A stretch of 64,000 nucleotides of DNA from Sphingomonas nostoxanthinifaciens (GTDB lineage: Bacteria > Pseudomonadota > Alphaproteobacteria > Sphingomonadales > Sphingomonadaceae), in the NCBI RefSeq assembly GCF_019930585.1, contig NZ_CP082839.1, positions 806,001-870,000 of the forward strand. The letters are read 5' to 3'. The notes below the pieces were generated by a model, which worked only from the letters and a program-made list of their open reading frames with translations, was not told the DNA's origin and made no database searches. A program made the translations under genes and the position numbers. Position 1 is the first letter of the stretch. Each line of letters starts with the position of its first letter. Shown here in pieces: positions 9,229 through 17,338 of this stretch.

Positions 9229-11867
9229 CGCTCAGCCCCATAATCTTTATCGCGTGTGGCGGCGGGCGCCGTTTTCGCGGCGGCCATCGCCTCGCGCATC
9301 GATTCCGATGTCTGGCGAGGCGCGGCATTGCGTGCCGCCATCATCGCGCGGAGGGCCTTCGCCTGATCGCTGTTCGCCGGATCGGCGCTACGGCCAACGT
9401 CCGCCGCCTTGGCTGAGGATACGGCCCGGGCGTTGGCACGCTCCTGATCCTTCCCGGTGTCTTGAGCCGCTACGCTCGCTGCCTGCGTATTCACCGCTCT
9501 ATCGGCGTCGCGCGCCGGCACTGGCGCGGACGTGCGCTCGTCACCCGTTCGGCCGAACGTGCGAGAAACCAACGCGGCCAGACCGCGCGAATTTTCGGGA
9601 GGTGTGCTCGATTCAGCATTACCCGGCGCACGCGCTGTGGCCGCGGGCTGCTGCCGTCCCGCAGCCGGCGCAGTCGGTCGATCATAATCGAGCGCCATAT
9701 CCTTAGGGCGCTCGCGCCCAAGCGTTTGCCGAAGCGCCGTCTCGTCGGCAAAATCGTCCCGTCCATAATGGAGCGCTGTGCCGTCGCGATGGCGGCTGAG
9801 CGCGACATAGGATGAGTGCGCGTCCAGGCCGGGCGTTGCCAGCACATAGGTGCGATCGACCGTCATGCCCTGCGTCTTGTGGACGGTAGCAGCATAGCCA
9901 TGATCGACATGGGCGTAGCTCTTGAGATCGACATCGATCCGGCGCCCGTCGTCGAGCCGCACGGCGAGATTGTCCGGCGCCGCTTTCTCGATGATGCCGA
10001 GCGTGCCGTTCTTCACGCCGAACTCGCGCTCGTTCTTGAGGAAGAGAATCCGGTCGTTGTCGGCGAACTCGCGCAAGCCGCGCTCGGTACGAACCGCCTC
10101 GTCCGCTCCGAGTTCGCCCTGCGCATGGAGCCGCTCGCGTGCGGCACGATTGAGCATTTGAACCTCCTGGTTGGTATGGGTAAGAATGATGCGAGCGGCG
10201 GCGGGCGCATCGCGGCGCTCCATGTCCCAGCGATCGATGAGGGCCGCGCGGGCGGCATCGCGCGTGTCGGCCGCATGGACCATGCCAGCGTGACCGTATG
10301 CCGCCAGCGCCTCGCCGGTTCGACCGGTCGCGAAATCCCGGGTCGCCTCGCGCATCCATGCGGCAGCCTGCCGGCGCACCTCGCCGATTTCAGCGGCACC
10401 GTGGCGCTCGGCGAGCAGACGAAATGCGGCACCGGCCTCGATCGCTTGCAGTTGCTGCGCATCGCCGACCATGACGACTTTGGCCCCACCGCCGGCGGCC
10501 TCGGCGAGCACGCGCTGAAGCTGGCGCGTTCCGATCATCCCTGCCTCGTCCACCACCAGCACATCGCGCGAGGTCAGCCGATCACGGTCGCGCGCCCAGC
10601 TATGTTCAAGGCTGGCGATGGTGCGGGATGTGATACCGGATCCGCCTTCGAGATTCTCAGCCGCGATGCCGGACAGCGCGCCGCCGCGTACGGTGTAGCC
10701 TGCCGCTTCCCAGGCCTCGCGCGCGACGCCCAGCATCGCCGATTTGCCGGCGCCGGCATAGCCCACGACAAGCGCGAGACCGGGCTTGCGCAGCACATGA
10801 TCGAACGCTGCGCGCTGTTCGGCTCCGAGCCGCATTCCGCGCGCCTCGGCAGATTCAACGGCGCGGCCGACATCCGTCCGCGACACAGCATGATCGCGCA
10901 TTTGCGCGAGACGCTCGGCATCGCGCTCTAGCGCCCGTTCGGCGCTTAACATGCTGGTCGTCGTGAAGCGCTCCGCGCCGTGACCGTCGCGCCCAAGCGC
11001 GAGCACAGATTCATGATGGCGCATGCTGGCGAGCACGCGATCGAACTGCTCCTGTCCGTCCGAATGGCGATGTGCGAACATGGCCAGGTCGCGCACCGTG
11101 AAAGTCGCTTGGCTGCGGGTCAGTGTCTCCAGCCCGACGCTTGGATTGGCAATGATCGCCGCACCATTGTCGCGCGCGATCGCGCGATGATCTTGGGCGC
11201 GTTCGGCCTCCTCACCTTTCGCTTCGCGGCGCGCGCCCGCGGCACCGATCTTGTGCTGCGGCTCCAGCTCGATGCCCTGCGCGTCATAGCTGCGGTGATC
11301 GATCCGCACTTCGATGCCGAGTTGCGCCAGGCGATCGTTGACGTGGCTCGCCCAATTCTCGCGCCAGCTCTGCAGCAACACCGTGGCGTTCCATTCGCGC
11401 ACCTTCGGCCCGAACCCGTCCGGGCCGACCTCGCGCATGGTCAGCATGACGTGCGCGTGCGGCTTAGCCTCGCCATCAGGGCCGATGTCCCAATGCACAT
11501 TAAGATCCGCCACCATGCCGCGCTCGACGAACTCACGCGAAACAAAGTCGCGCGCCAGCGCCACGCCTTGGGCCGGCGTCATCTCGCGCGGGATCGCGAA
11601 CTCCACCTCGCGGGCGAACTGGGCGTCTTTCCGCTTCTCGGTCGCCTCGACCTCATTCCACAGGGTTTCGCGGTCCCGCAGCCGTTCGGGCGCCCCTTCC
11701 GGTAGCAAGACCTCGGAATGGACGACACCTGCCTTGTTGGTGAAGTCGTGATGCCGGCCAAGCCGCTCGTCATGGAGGCGAGATGCCGAGCGATAGGCGG
11801 CGGACGCTATTGCGCTGCGGCCGGTGCCGCGTCCCATGACCTTTGCCGAGAAGTGATAGATCGCCAT
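9225..11867 (-). CDS. traA: Ti-type conjugative relaxase-helicase TraA (MobQ)
   Basis: The 880-residue protein has two parts. The N-terminal MobA/MobL relaxase has Tyr25 (SAAYRSASRL) as the expected nicking residue and a histidine set H125 / H137-A-H139 for metal binding. The helicase part has Walker A GYAGAGKS at 369-376 and Walker B VVDEAGM near 438-444. It nicks oriT and unwinds the transferred strand. It is transcribed away from the oriT at 11,897-11,930 and is coupled to the downstream coupling-protein gene by a 4-nt overlap. The length is somewhat short against Ti TraA (about 1100 residues), mainly from a shorter C-terminus. Confidence 0.95.
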   Translation of the reverse strand: MAIYHFSAKVMGRGTGRSAIASAAYRSASRLHDERLGRHHDFTNKAGVVHSEVLLPEGAPERLRDRETLWNEVEATEKRKDAQFAREVEFAIPREMTPAQGVALARDFVSREFVERGMVADLNVHWDIGPDGEAKPHAHVMLTMREVGPDGFGPKVREWNATVLLQSWRENWASHVNDRLAQLGIEVRIDHRSYDAQGIELEPQHKIGAAGARREAKGEEAERAQDHRAIARDNGAAIIANPSVGLETLTRSQATFTVRDLAMFAHRHSDGQEQFDRVLASMRHHESVLALGRDGHGAERFTTTSMLSAERALERDAERLAQMRDHAVSRTDVGRAVESAEARGMRLGAEQRAAFDHVLRKPGLALVVGYAGAGKSAMLGVAREAWEAAGYTVRGGALSGIAAENLEGGSGITSRTIASLEHSWARDRDRLTSRDVLVVDEAGMIGTRQLQRVLAEAAGGGAKVVMVGDAQQLQAIEAGAAFRLLAERHGAAEIGEVRRQAAAWMREATRDFATGRTGEALAAYGHAGMVHAADTRDAARAALIDRWDMERRDAPAAARIILTHTNQEVQMLNRAARERLHAQGELGADEAVRTERGLREFADNDRILFLKNEREFGVKNGTLGIIEKAAPDNLAVRLDDGRRIDVDLKSYAHVDHGYAATVHKTQGMTVDRTYVLATPGLDAHSSYVALSRHRDGTALHYGRDDFADETALRQTLGRERPKDMALDYDRPTAPAAGRQQPAATARAPGNAESSTPPENSRGLAALVSRTFGRTGDERTSAPVPARDADRAVNTQAASVAAQDTGKDQERANARAVSSAKAADVGRSADPANSDQAKALRAMMAARNAAPRQTSESMREAMAAAKTAPAATRDKDYGAER

Positions 11868-11896
11868 GACGGCAACCCATCTACGCCTGATCTCGC

Positions 11897-11930
11897 GACG
11901 TCGGTACGACGTATAAGCGCGCTCTCATGC
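11897..11930 (+). other. oriT: origin of transfer (oriT), MobQ / Ti type
   Basis: A 6-bp inverted repeat ACGTCG (11898-11903) / CGACGT (11907-11912) is followed at once by ATAAGCGCGCTCTC (11913-11926). This matches the layout and nick region of Ti-plasmid oriT (CGACGTATAATTGCGCCC, from memory) and the RSF1010 core TAAGTGCGCCCT. By analogy the nick would fall between 11921 and 11922. It lies between the divergent traA and traC-like genes, the usual position. The match to the remembered core sequences is seen; the nick position is inferred. Confidence 0.85.
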
Positions 11931-12019
11931 GCTAGAGCACGCCTGAGAGATTTCAGCCGTTGAACCGGGGATCGGACGGCCCAATTCGCCTGCATCGGCC
12001 AGCCAAATGGAGATGCACG

Positions 12020-12325
12020 ATGCGAAAGGTACGAGATTTCGACGCCGAACTGAAGGCGCTCAACGACCGGGCCAAGCTGCTGAAACAGCGCAAGGTCCAG
12101 CAATTCGGCGAGTTGATCGAGGCGACAGGTGCCGATGCACTCGATCCCGATTTGCTTGCCGGTGCGCTGCTGGCAGTGGTGGCGGAGACGGACAAAGCGA
12201 TCATTACGAGGTGGAGCGCGCGCGGCGCGCAGTTCTTTCGGGAAACAAGCCGGCGATCGTCGCGCGGCGCTGCTGGCGCTGGCACGGGCGGCAAAGCGGG
12301 ATCGGCAGGCGCGGAACCGGCTTGA
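12020..12325 (+). CDS. traC: TraC-like conjugal transfer accessory protein
   Basis: This small 101-residue protein has a charged, helical N-terminus (VRDFDAELKALNDRAKLLKQRKVQQ) and a GELIEATGADALDPDLLAGALL segment. That is the pattern of TraC/TraD accessory proteins that help the relaxase bind oriT in Ti-type systems. ATG 12020 has GGAGA at 12009-12013. It is transcribed divergently from traA across oriT. A longer in-frame start at 11960 would run into the oriT-traA spacer and lacks a binding site. The name TraC is by position and size; databases often label such proteins TraD. Confidence 0.75.
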   Translation: MRKVRDFDAELKALNDRAKLLKQRKVQQFGELIEATGADALDPDLLAGALLAVVAETDKAIITRWSARGAQFFRETSRRSSRGAAGAGTGGKAGSAGAEPA

Positions 12326-12359
12326 GGCAGCAAAGGCGAGAGCGGATACGAGGGCCTGG

Positions 12360-12638
12360 GTGGTCGCAAGACGCGAACGCACGCGGCATCTGATCGAGCT
12401 CGGCGGCCTCGTCCAGAAAGCTGGCCTCGTCGACATCACTGACGATGATCGCGCGTTGCTCTACGGCGCTTTTCTTGACCTTGCTCAGCGGCTCGGGGGC
12501 GAGAACGGTTCGCAACTCAAACTGCTGTACCGGCGACGGGGCGTCCGCACGTTCGCGACCGAAGCCGAGCAGGCCGCTGCAGCTCGATCGCAGGTGGGCA
12601 AGGCTAAGCCGCCGTCCGTTGCGAAACCAACTCCGTGA
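12360..12638 (+). CDS. TraD-like conjugal transfer accessory protein (start uncertain)
   Basis: The conserved part RRERTRHLIELGGLVQKAGL, then DDRALLYGAFLDLAQRL, is the small TraD domain of Ti-type systems. The frame is open back to at least 12129, but that part overlaps the TraC-like gene in another frame. GTG 12360 with GAGGG just upstream gives 92 residues and keeps the whole domain, so I prefer it. It probably acts with the TraC-like protein at oriT. The basic Ala/Lys-rich C-terminus is compatible with DNA binding. Confidence 0.7.
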   Translation: MVARRERTRHLIELGGLVQKAGLVDITDDDRALLYGAFLDLAQRLGGENGSQLKLLYRRRGVRTFATEAEQAAAARSQVGKAKPPSVAKPTP

Positions 12639-12839
12639 CGTTACATAAACTGTGTCGGAAAAGGCAGACTTGGTCTGGTGAGCCCAAGTCCTTCTGGTAA
12701 CGGAAGCTCTGGTCTTTGGCTTCGTGCTTGAGATCCCCACGACGAACATCGGACGTCCTTTTGGACCGCCACGATGTTCGTCCGTGCGGTCCTCGGGTTC
12801 GGGAAACGCTCCGGTCGAACATCGACAATGGAGCCAGAT

Positions 12840-14372
12840 ATGCAGCCTCTCAACACCTTCTATGACGTCATCATCGCCGGCGCCGGTCCGGTCGGATTGT
12901 TCCACGCTCGCGAGCTCAGGCTTGGCGGTGCTTCGGTGCTGGTGCTTGAGCGGAAACGCGATCCTTATTCTCCGCTGAAAGGACTGCCGTTTGGCCTGCG
13001 CGGGCTTACGGTGCCGACCATAGAAAGCCTCGACCGTCGCGATCTCCTGACCGAACTCGAAGCCTACGCAGCGAGCAAAGACACGCGCGCCGCTTCTCAC
13101 TGGATGCAGCAGCAGCGACGCCCCGCCGGCCATTTTGCCGGCATCCAGTTCTTCCACGATCAGATCGACACCGCGCGCTGGTCTTATCGCTTGCCGGGTG
13201 CGGTGGGGAGTCTCGCGGTGGACATGGCCAGTATCGAGGCCGTGCTCGCACAACGTGCGGAAAAGCTCGGCGCGGAGATCCGGCGCGGCTGCGGCGTCGA
13301 AACCCTCGACGCCTGCAACGAAGGCGTGCGCGTCTACACCAGCGAGGGAACGTGCGACGCGCGCTGGCTGGTGGGGTGCGATGGCGGGCGGAGCATTGTC
13401 CGCAAAGCGGCGGGGTTCAGCTTCGTCGGCACCGATCCCGAGTTCACCGGATATTCGGTCGAGGCAGAATTGATCGATACGTCCGACCTCAAGCTCGGCC
13501 GCCATTACACCGCGACCGGCATGTATACGTTCACGGCACCCGGCACGATCGCAATGGTCGATTTCGATGGCGGCGCTCGGCATCGCAGCGAGCCGACGCG
13601 CGAGCATATCGAAACCGTGCTGCGGAAGGTCTCGGGCACCAGCGTGACGGTCAAATCCCTCCACGTCGCGGCGACCTGGACCGATCGCGCCTATCAGGCA
13701 ACCGAGTACCGGCGCGGCCGCGTTCTTCTCGCGGGCGACGCGGCGCACATCCATTCGCCGCTCGGCGGCCGAGGGCTCAACCTCGGGCTCGGCGATGCGA
13801 TGAACCTCGGCTGGAAACTCGCCGCCACGATCCGCGGCGTTGCGCCGGAGGGTCTGCTCGACAGCTACACAAGCGAGCGGCATCCGATTGGCGCGCGAGT
13901 CCTCGATTGGTCCCGCGCGCAAGTCGCGATCATGCGTCCGAGTTCCGCTTCGCGTGCGCTGGCGGCGGTCGTCCGCGATCTGATCGGGACACGCGACGGC
14001 GCAACTTACTTCGCCGAACGCGTGCTGGGTGTCGGGCTCCGCTATGATCTTGGTGCCGGACACCCCCTTGTCGGTCGCAGCGCGCCGGACTTTCAGCTGG
14101 GCGAAGGAACCCGGCTCGCGGAGCGTTTGCGAAGCGGGCGCGGGTTGCTTCTCGACTTTGGCGCGAGTGTTTCGCTGGGCGCGCTGGCGGCGCGCTGGTA
14201 CGGGCGCATCGACTATATTCAAGCGAGCAGCGACGAGCATATGGAAGTGGGCGCCCTGCTGGTTCGGCCCGATGGGATCGTGGCGTGGGCTTGCGATGGA
14301 ACGCCTAACGACGATTTCGAGCGGGCCGCCAAACATTGGTTTGGCGATCCACACTCGCGCTCCCACCCGTAA
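12840..14372 (+). CDS. FAD-dependent aromatic monooxygenase (PheA/TfdB family)
   Basis: The 510-residue flavoprotein has a GAGPVG dinucleotide motif at 14-19, the DG motif region GCDGGRSIVRKAAG, and the GD motif LLAGDAAHIHSPLGGRGLNLGLGDA. A C-terminal thioredoxin-like segment follows. It belongs to the group A flavin hydroxylases of phenols and polyketide-like drugs; rifampicin or tetracycline oxygenases are relatives but the substrate is not decidable. ATG 12840 has GGAG at 12830; ATG 12828 is in frame but less well placed. It sits alone inside the transfer region, between traD-like and the transglycosylase, so it looks like cargo. Hydroxylation or drug inactivation is inferred only from the family. 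Confidence 0.88.
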   Translation: MQPLNTFYDVIIAGAGPVGLFHARELRLGGASVLVLERKRDPYSPLKGLPFGLRGLTVPTIESLDRRDLLTELEAYAASKDTRAASHWMQQQRRPAGHFAGIQFFHDQIDTARWSYRLPGAVGSLAVDMASIEAVLAQRAEKLGAEIRRGCGVETLDACNEGVRVYTSEGTCDARWLVGCDGGRSIVRKAAGFSFVGTDPEFTGYSVEAELIDTSDLKLGRHYTATGMYTFTAPGTIAMVDFDGGARHRSEPTREHIETVLRKVSGTSVTVKSLHVAATWTDRAYQATEYRRGRVLLAGDAAHIHSPLGGRGLNLGLGDAMNLGWKLAATIRGVAPEGLLDSYTSERHPIGARVLDWSRAQVAIMRPSSASRALAAVVRDLIGTRDGATYFAERVLGVGLRYDLGAGHPLVGRSAPDFQLGEGTRLAERLRSGRGLLLDFGASVSLGALAARWYGRIDYIQASSDEHMEVGALLVRPDGIVAWACDGTPNDDFERAAKHWFGDPHSRSHP

Positions 14373-14377
14373 AACGA

Positions 14378-15028
14378 TCACGGGCCGGGAGGGTTCGCGG
14401 CACCGTCGCGTTGCGATCCTGAAAGCGGGAAAAGCGCGCTGACGCGGCGCGCGGCGGGCGGCTTCGGATCGACCGGGCCGCCCTGTGCGGCGAGGTCGAG
14501 GAAGAGGCTCGCCTCCTGCCAGCGGGCTTGGACCGGCTGGGCCGCGCGTGCCGGCGTACCGCCGCCGATGCGCGCAGTGTAAGCCACCGTTTCGGCCGGG
14601 AGCGTCGCCGCGCCTGCGGCATAACGCTCATATCGGCCTGGCCCCGCATTATAGGCGGCAAGCGCGCCGGCCATGCCATAGCGGGCCGCGAGTTCGGCGA
14701 GATACATGGCGCCACCGATCATATTGCGGCGTGCGTCGAACGGATCGGTGCCGAGGTTGTAGCGCGCGGTCAGGTAGGTCCAGGTCGCCGGCATAATCTG
14801 CATGCAGCCCATTGCTCCCTTCACGGAGACGATACGGGCGTTTCCGCCCGACTCGGCCCTCATCACTCGCAGGAGGATGTCGGCGGAAAGTCCGGATCGA
14901 CTAGCGGCTTCGGGTACATGCGCGACGCAGGCGTTGCCCATTGCAGGCGGCGCTGGTTGGGCGCTCGCCCGGATAGAGGGAGTGAGCAGCGCGAACGCGC
15001 CGAGCCAGATCGGCGACGGCACCCTCAT
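14378..15028 (-). CDS. lytic transglycosylase (SLT domain), conjugation-associated
   Basis: The 216-residue protein has an N-terminal signal-like segment (IWLGAFALLTPSIRASAQ) and an SLT domain: catalytic Glu59 in RAESGG, then GAMGCMQIMPATW, and LAAYNAGPGRY. It locally opens peptidoglycan for assembly of the transfer channel, like VirB1. ATG 15028 overlaps the traF stop (ATGA), so it is the last gene of the AlpA-traF-SLT operon. It converges with the FAD monooxygenase gene, leaving only 5 bp between stop codons. Confidence 0.92.
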   Translation of the reverse strand: MRVPSPIWLGAFALLTPSIRASAQPAPPAMGNACVAHVPEAASRSGLSADILLRVMRAESGGNARIVSVKGAMGCMQIMPATWTYLTARYNLGTDPFDARRNMIGGAMYLAELAARYGMAGALAAYNAGPGRYERYAAGAATLPAETVAYTARIGGGTPARAAQPVQARWQEASLFLDLAAQGGPVDPKPPAARRVSALFPLSGSQRDGAANPPGP

Positions 15029-15591
15029 GACCACGTCCAGACCGGAATGGCGCGGCCGACAACCCGGCGCTCGGCGACCGGGCCAAAGTAGCGGCTGTCG
15101 AATGAGTCCGCGTGCGCCGGCGCGATCAGGAACAGCTGATCTGCGCGCAGCCGCCCGCATCCCGACCAGATCGGCAGCGTACGACTGAAGCGATCGCGCG
15201 CCAGCGCGGTGGCGACGGTCCGCGCATCGATCGTGACGCGGTCACCTGTCCGGCAGATCGTCGCGCCGCTTGCGGCCGCGACGGGCTTGATCAGCAGTGC
15301 ATTGGCCTCGACATAGCGCCGCGCGGCCATGAACCGACCGAGCTGCGGCGACGGTCGCACCGCGACCAGGTCGCCGACGCGCGGAGATGCACCGGGCTCG
15401 ACGCGGTAGAGGCCGAGCGGGACGCTCGCCGACGCGTTCCAGATTAGCCGCAGTTGTGGGCGGTGGATGGCCGGAGCGAGCAGCAGGCTGAGCGCGGCGC
15501 CGCCGCATGCGAGCAAGCCGACGCGGAGCGGATGGCGATGCGAGCGAGCCTGCCGCGCGGCACCGGTGTTAGCTGAGAGGGCGCGCTTCAT
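15025..15591 (-). CDS. traF: conjugative transfer signal peptidase TraF (S26 family)
   Basis: The 188-residue protein has one N-terminal membrane segment (about 24-42) and the S26 catalytic pair: Ser56 in SASVPLGLYRV and Lys102 in ANALLIKPVAA. The end region DSFDSRYFGPV resembles the box E segment of type I signal peptidases. TraF of RP4-type systems matures the pilin TrbC by cyclisation. The start ATG 15591 overlaps the stop of the upstream HTH gene by one base (TGATG) and the stop overlaps the SLT gene, so translation is coupled on both sides. The pilin partner is not in the window. Confidence 0.9.
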   Translation of the reverse strand: MKRALSANTGAARQARSHRHPLRVGLLACGGAALSLLLAPAIHRPQLRLIWNASASVPLGLYRVEPGASPRVGDLVAVRPSPQLGRFMAARRYVEANALLIKPVAAASGATICRTGDRVTIDARTVATALARDRFSRTLPIWSGCGRLRADQLFLIAPAHADSFDSRYFGPVAERRVVGRAIPVWTWS

Positions 15592-15857
15592 CAGTGCGTC
15601 TCCGGCGCTGGATCGCTTGGCTGCCGAGCGGCGGGCAGCACCGAACCGTTGTTGGGATCGGACGTCGAGGCGCATGCGCCGCGGTCGGCCCAGGCGCGCA
15701 GGTCTTCGAGGGTATAGACGACGCGACCGCCGATCTTTCGGTAGCCGGGACCGGTGCCATAGGTGCGATGCTTTTCGAGGGTGCGCGCCGAGAGGCCGAC
15801 ATAATGGGCGGCCTCCTTCGTGCGCAGATAGCGTGTATCCTTGATAATGTCGGGCAT
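15591..15857 (-). CDS. AlpA/MerR-like helix-turn-helix DNA-binding protein
   Basis: The 88-residue protein contains a winged HTH of the excisionase/AlpA type: YLRTKEAAHYVGLSARTLEKHR, then GYRKIGGRVVYTLEDLRAWADRG. ATG 15857 has AGGAG at good spacing. It heads the traF-SLT operon and follows the DUF2285 gene, a common arrangement in sphingomonad and rhizobial integrative elements. It may control excision or transfer genes. Confidence 0.88.
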   Translation of the reverse strand: MPDIIKDTRYLRTKEAAHYVGLSARTLEKHRTYGTGPGYRKIGGRVVYTLEDLRAWADRGACASTSDPNNGSVLPAARQPSDPAPETH

Positions 15858-15995
15858 GACCGGGCTCCTTGCTGAGGTGAGCGAGGCGGCTGCCAAGCGC
15901 CTCGCGAACCCGGTCATCATCGGCGACGAAAGAAGGCCCGTGGTGGCCGGAACGAGGGGGCGTGAGATCCGACCACATTGCCGGTGGGCGACCGG

Positions 15996-16830
15996 CTATG
16001 ATGACGGTCGTGGTCCCAACAGTCGTCTATATCCTTGTCCAATCATCTCCGTTCCGGCCTCCAGCAGCCGGCGAAGATCCGATCGTTCGGAGCTTGCTCG
16101 CCAATCCGGGGGCATGGGATCGAGCAGCTGCTCGGCGATGTCGCGCAGCGACGCGCCGTCCTGCGACAGATCGTGGACGCAGAGCATCGCGGCGTGTCGG
16201 TGCGCATGGGCGAACGGCGCAGCGCGAAGCGGCGGGCCGTAGCCGATCGCGCGCCGGAAGGTCGCGGCGGCCTGGACCCGCGCCGTGTGGCTGGTGTCGG
16301 GATGAAGATAGATGCCGAAGCCGGCACCCCTCGCCGGCGCGAGTCCGGATGGTAGCCAGAGCGAGAGCTCAGGCGCGCCATGTCGGCGGATCAAAAGATA
16401 GGTCCCGCCCGGAGATCCAATGCGAAGAACGCGATCGCCCCAGCGCTCGAATAGGAAGCGCAGATCGCCAATCGGCCGCGCCCAAGGCGCCGGGCGGACG
16501 ATCGTCAGGACGGAGGTATCAAGCTCCGGACTCCAGGCGACCGCGGGCACCTCGATCGCTGCGGTATCGGGATCGGGCGCGAAAGGTAACGCCCCAATGG
16601 GACCACCTCCTTGCCAGCGGATGCTGCGCGATCGTGATTAGTGCCCGCGCCGATCGGCGAACGATCGCTTCGGCGGATGCGCTGGCGCGTCGTGCCGGCA
16701 CGTTCGCCGTGTGCCAGATGCCTCGAAATTCGGGATTGCGCCGGAGCCACTCCCAGGCGAAGCCGCGCGCATCCAATGCGGTCAGGGCCTGATAGGCGGC
16801 GGGTAAGCGTAAGCGATGATAACCTGGCAT
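15996..16830 (-). pseudogene. DUF6499-DUF2285 protein, split by a 1-base frameshift
   Basis: The upper frame (16830 down to about 16585) encodes the N-terminal domain: LPAAYQALTALDARGFAWEWLRRNPEFRG, then WSHWGVTF. The continuation APDPDTAAIEVPAVAWSPELD and the DUF2285 domain (to LLEAGTEMIGQGYRRLLG at 15996) are in the next frame. Removing one A from the AAA at 16582-16584 joins them into one protein of about 277 residues. Such proteins are usual upstream of AlpA-traF in these elements and are probably DNA-binding regulators. If the frameshift is real the gene is broken, although the C-terminal frame could start at 16550. If it is a sequencing error the gene is intact. Confidence 0.8.
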
Positions 16831-16895
16831 CGTAAAACTCCTCGATGCCCCCTGCGACCATAACCTATGTGGGAAATGCCGCAGTCCGCAACGAG

Positions 16896-16932
16896 GCCGC
16901 CCCTTATCGCCGAATAAGCCGCCGCTTATCGC
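16896..16932. repeat. paired 15-bp direct repeats upstream of the transfer operon (candidate operator)
   Basis: GCCGCCCCTTATCGC (16896-16910) and GCCGCCGCTTATCGC (16918-16932) match at 14 of 15 bases with a 22-bp period, two helical turns. CTTAT (16903-16907) / ATAAG (16914-16918) also form an inverted repeat. They lie 66 bp upstream of the DUF6499 start on the minus strand, a typical place for a regulator site. Confidence 0.5.
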
Positions 16933-16969
16933 AAGTGGTTAATAACTAACGCCAAAATGGATCAAACGA

Positions 16970-17000
16970 AAGCCCCGCCCGGTCGATCCGGGCGGGGCTT
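16970..17000 (-). terminator. rho-independent-type terminator after DUF736
   Basis: A perfect 13-bp stem AAGCCCCGCCCGG (16970-16982) / CCGGGCGGGGCTT (16988-17000) with a 5-nt loop lies just past the DUF736 stop. Read on the minus strand the stem ends in CTTTCGTTTG. A near-identical stem occurs at 17912-17942. Confidence 0.8.
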
Positions 17001-17011
17001 GATCGTTAAGC

Positions 17012-17338
17012 TCAGTCGCCATTGCGGCGGCTGGGGCGCGACCAGATCAGGTTGAAGGTCTCGCCGTCCTCGTCGTCGAAGAGGTTGGCGTAGATCGGGG
17101 CGGTGAAGCTCGGATCGTCGAGCTTGAGGCCCAGATAATCGCGGCCTTCGTTGGACTGCTTGGTCCAGGCGGCGCCGATCTCGGCCCGGCCGACCATCAC
17201 CCGGTGCGAAGGGGCGTTGTCGTTTGCGCGGTTGGTGTCGGGAACGATGCGGACGCCCTTGGCCTGAACGCCGAGGGTAACGATGTCGCCGACGAACTCG
17301 TTGTTGGCGGTCTTCTTGAAGGTGCCGATAGTAGCCAT
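17012..17338 (-). CDS. DUF736 family protein
   Basis: This 108-residue protein starts MATIGTFKKTANNEFVGDI and contains RAEIGAAWTKQSNEGRDYLGLKLDDPSF and IYANLF. That is the DUF736 signature, found almost only on plasmids and integrative elements of alphaproteobacteria. Its function is unknown. The start at 17338 is the family start. A strong terminator follows it, and a structured element lies 105-195 nt upstream (17443-17533). Confidence 0.93.
   Translation of the reverse strand: MATIGTFKKTANNEFVGDIVTLGVQAKGVRIVPDTNRANDNAPSHRVMVGRAEIGAAWTKQSNEGRDYLGLKLDDPSFTAPIYANLFDDEDGETFNLIWSRPSRRNGD

Noticed and set aside
12204..14381. 725-residue antisense frame over the FAD monooxygenase
   Set aside because: The sense frame carries all FAD motifs; the antisense frame has none.
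16505..16861. 118-residue minus-strand frame over the DUF6499 part
   Set aside because: It is in the third frame and has no match to the DUF6499 or DUF2285 pattern; the two other frames explain the region.
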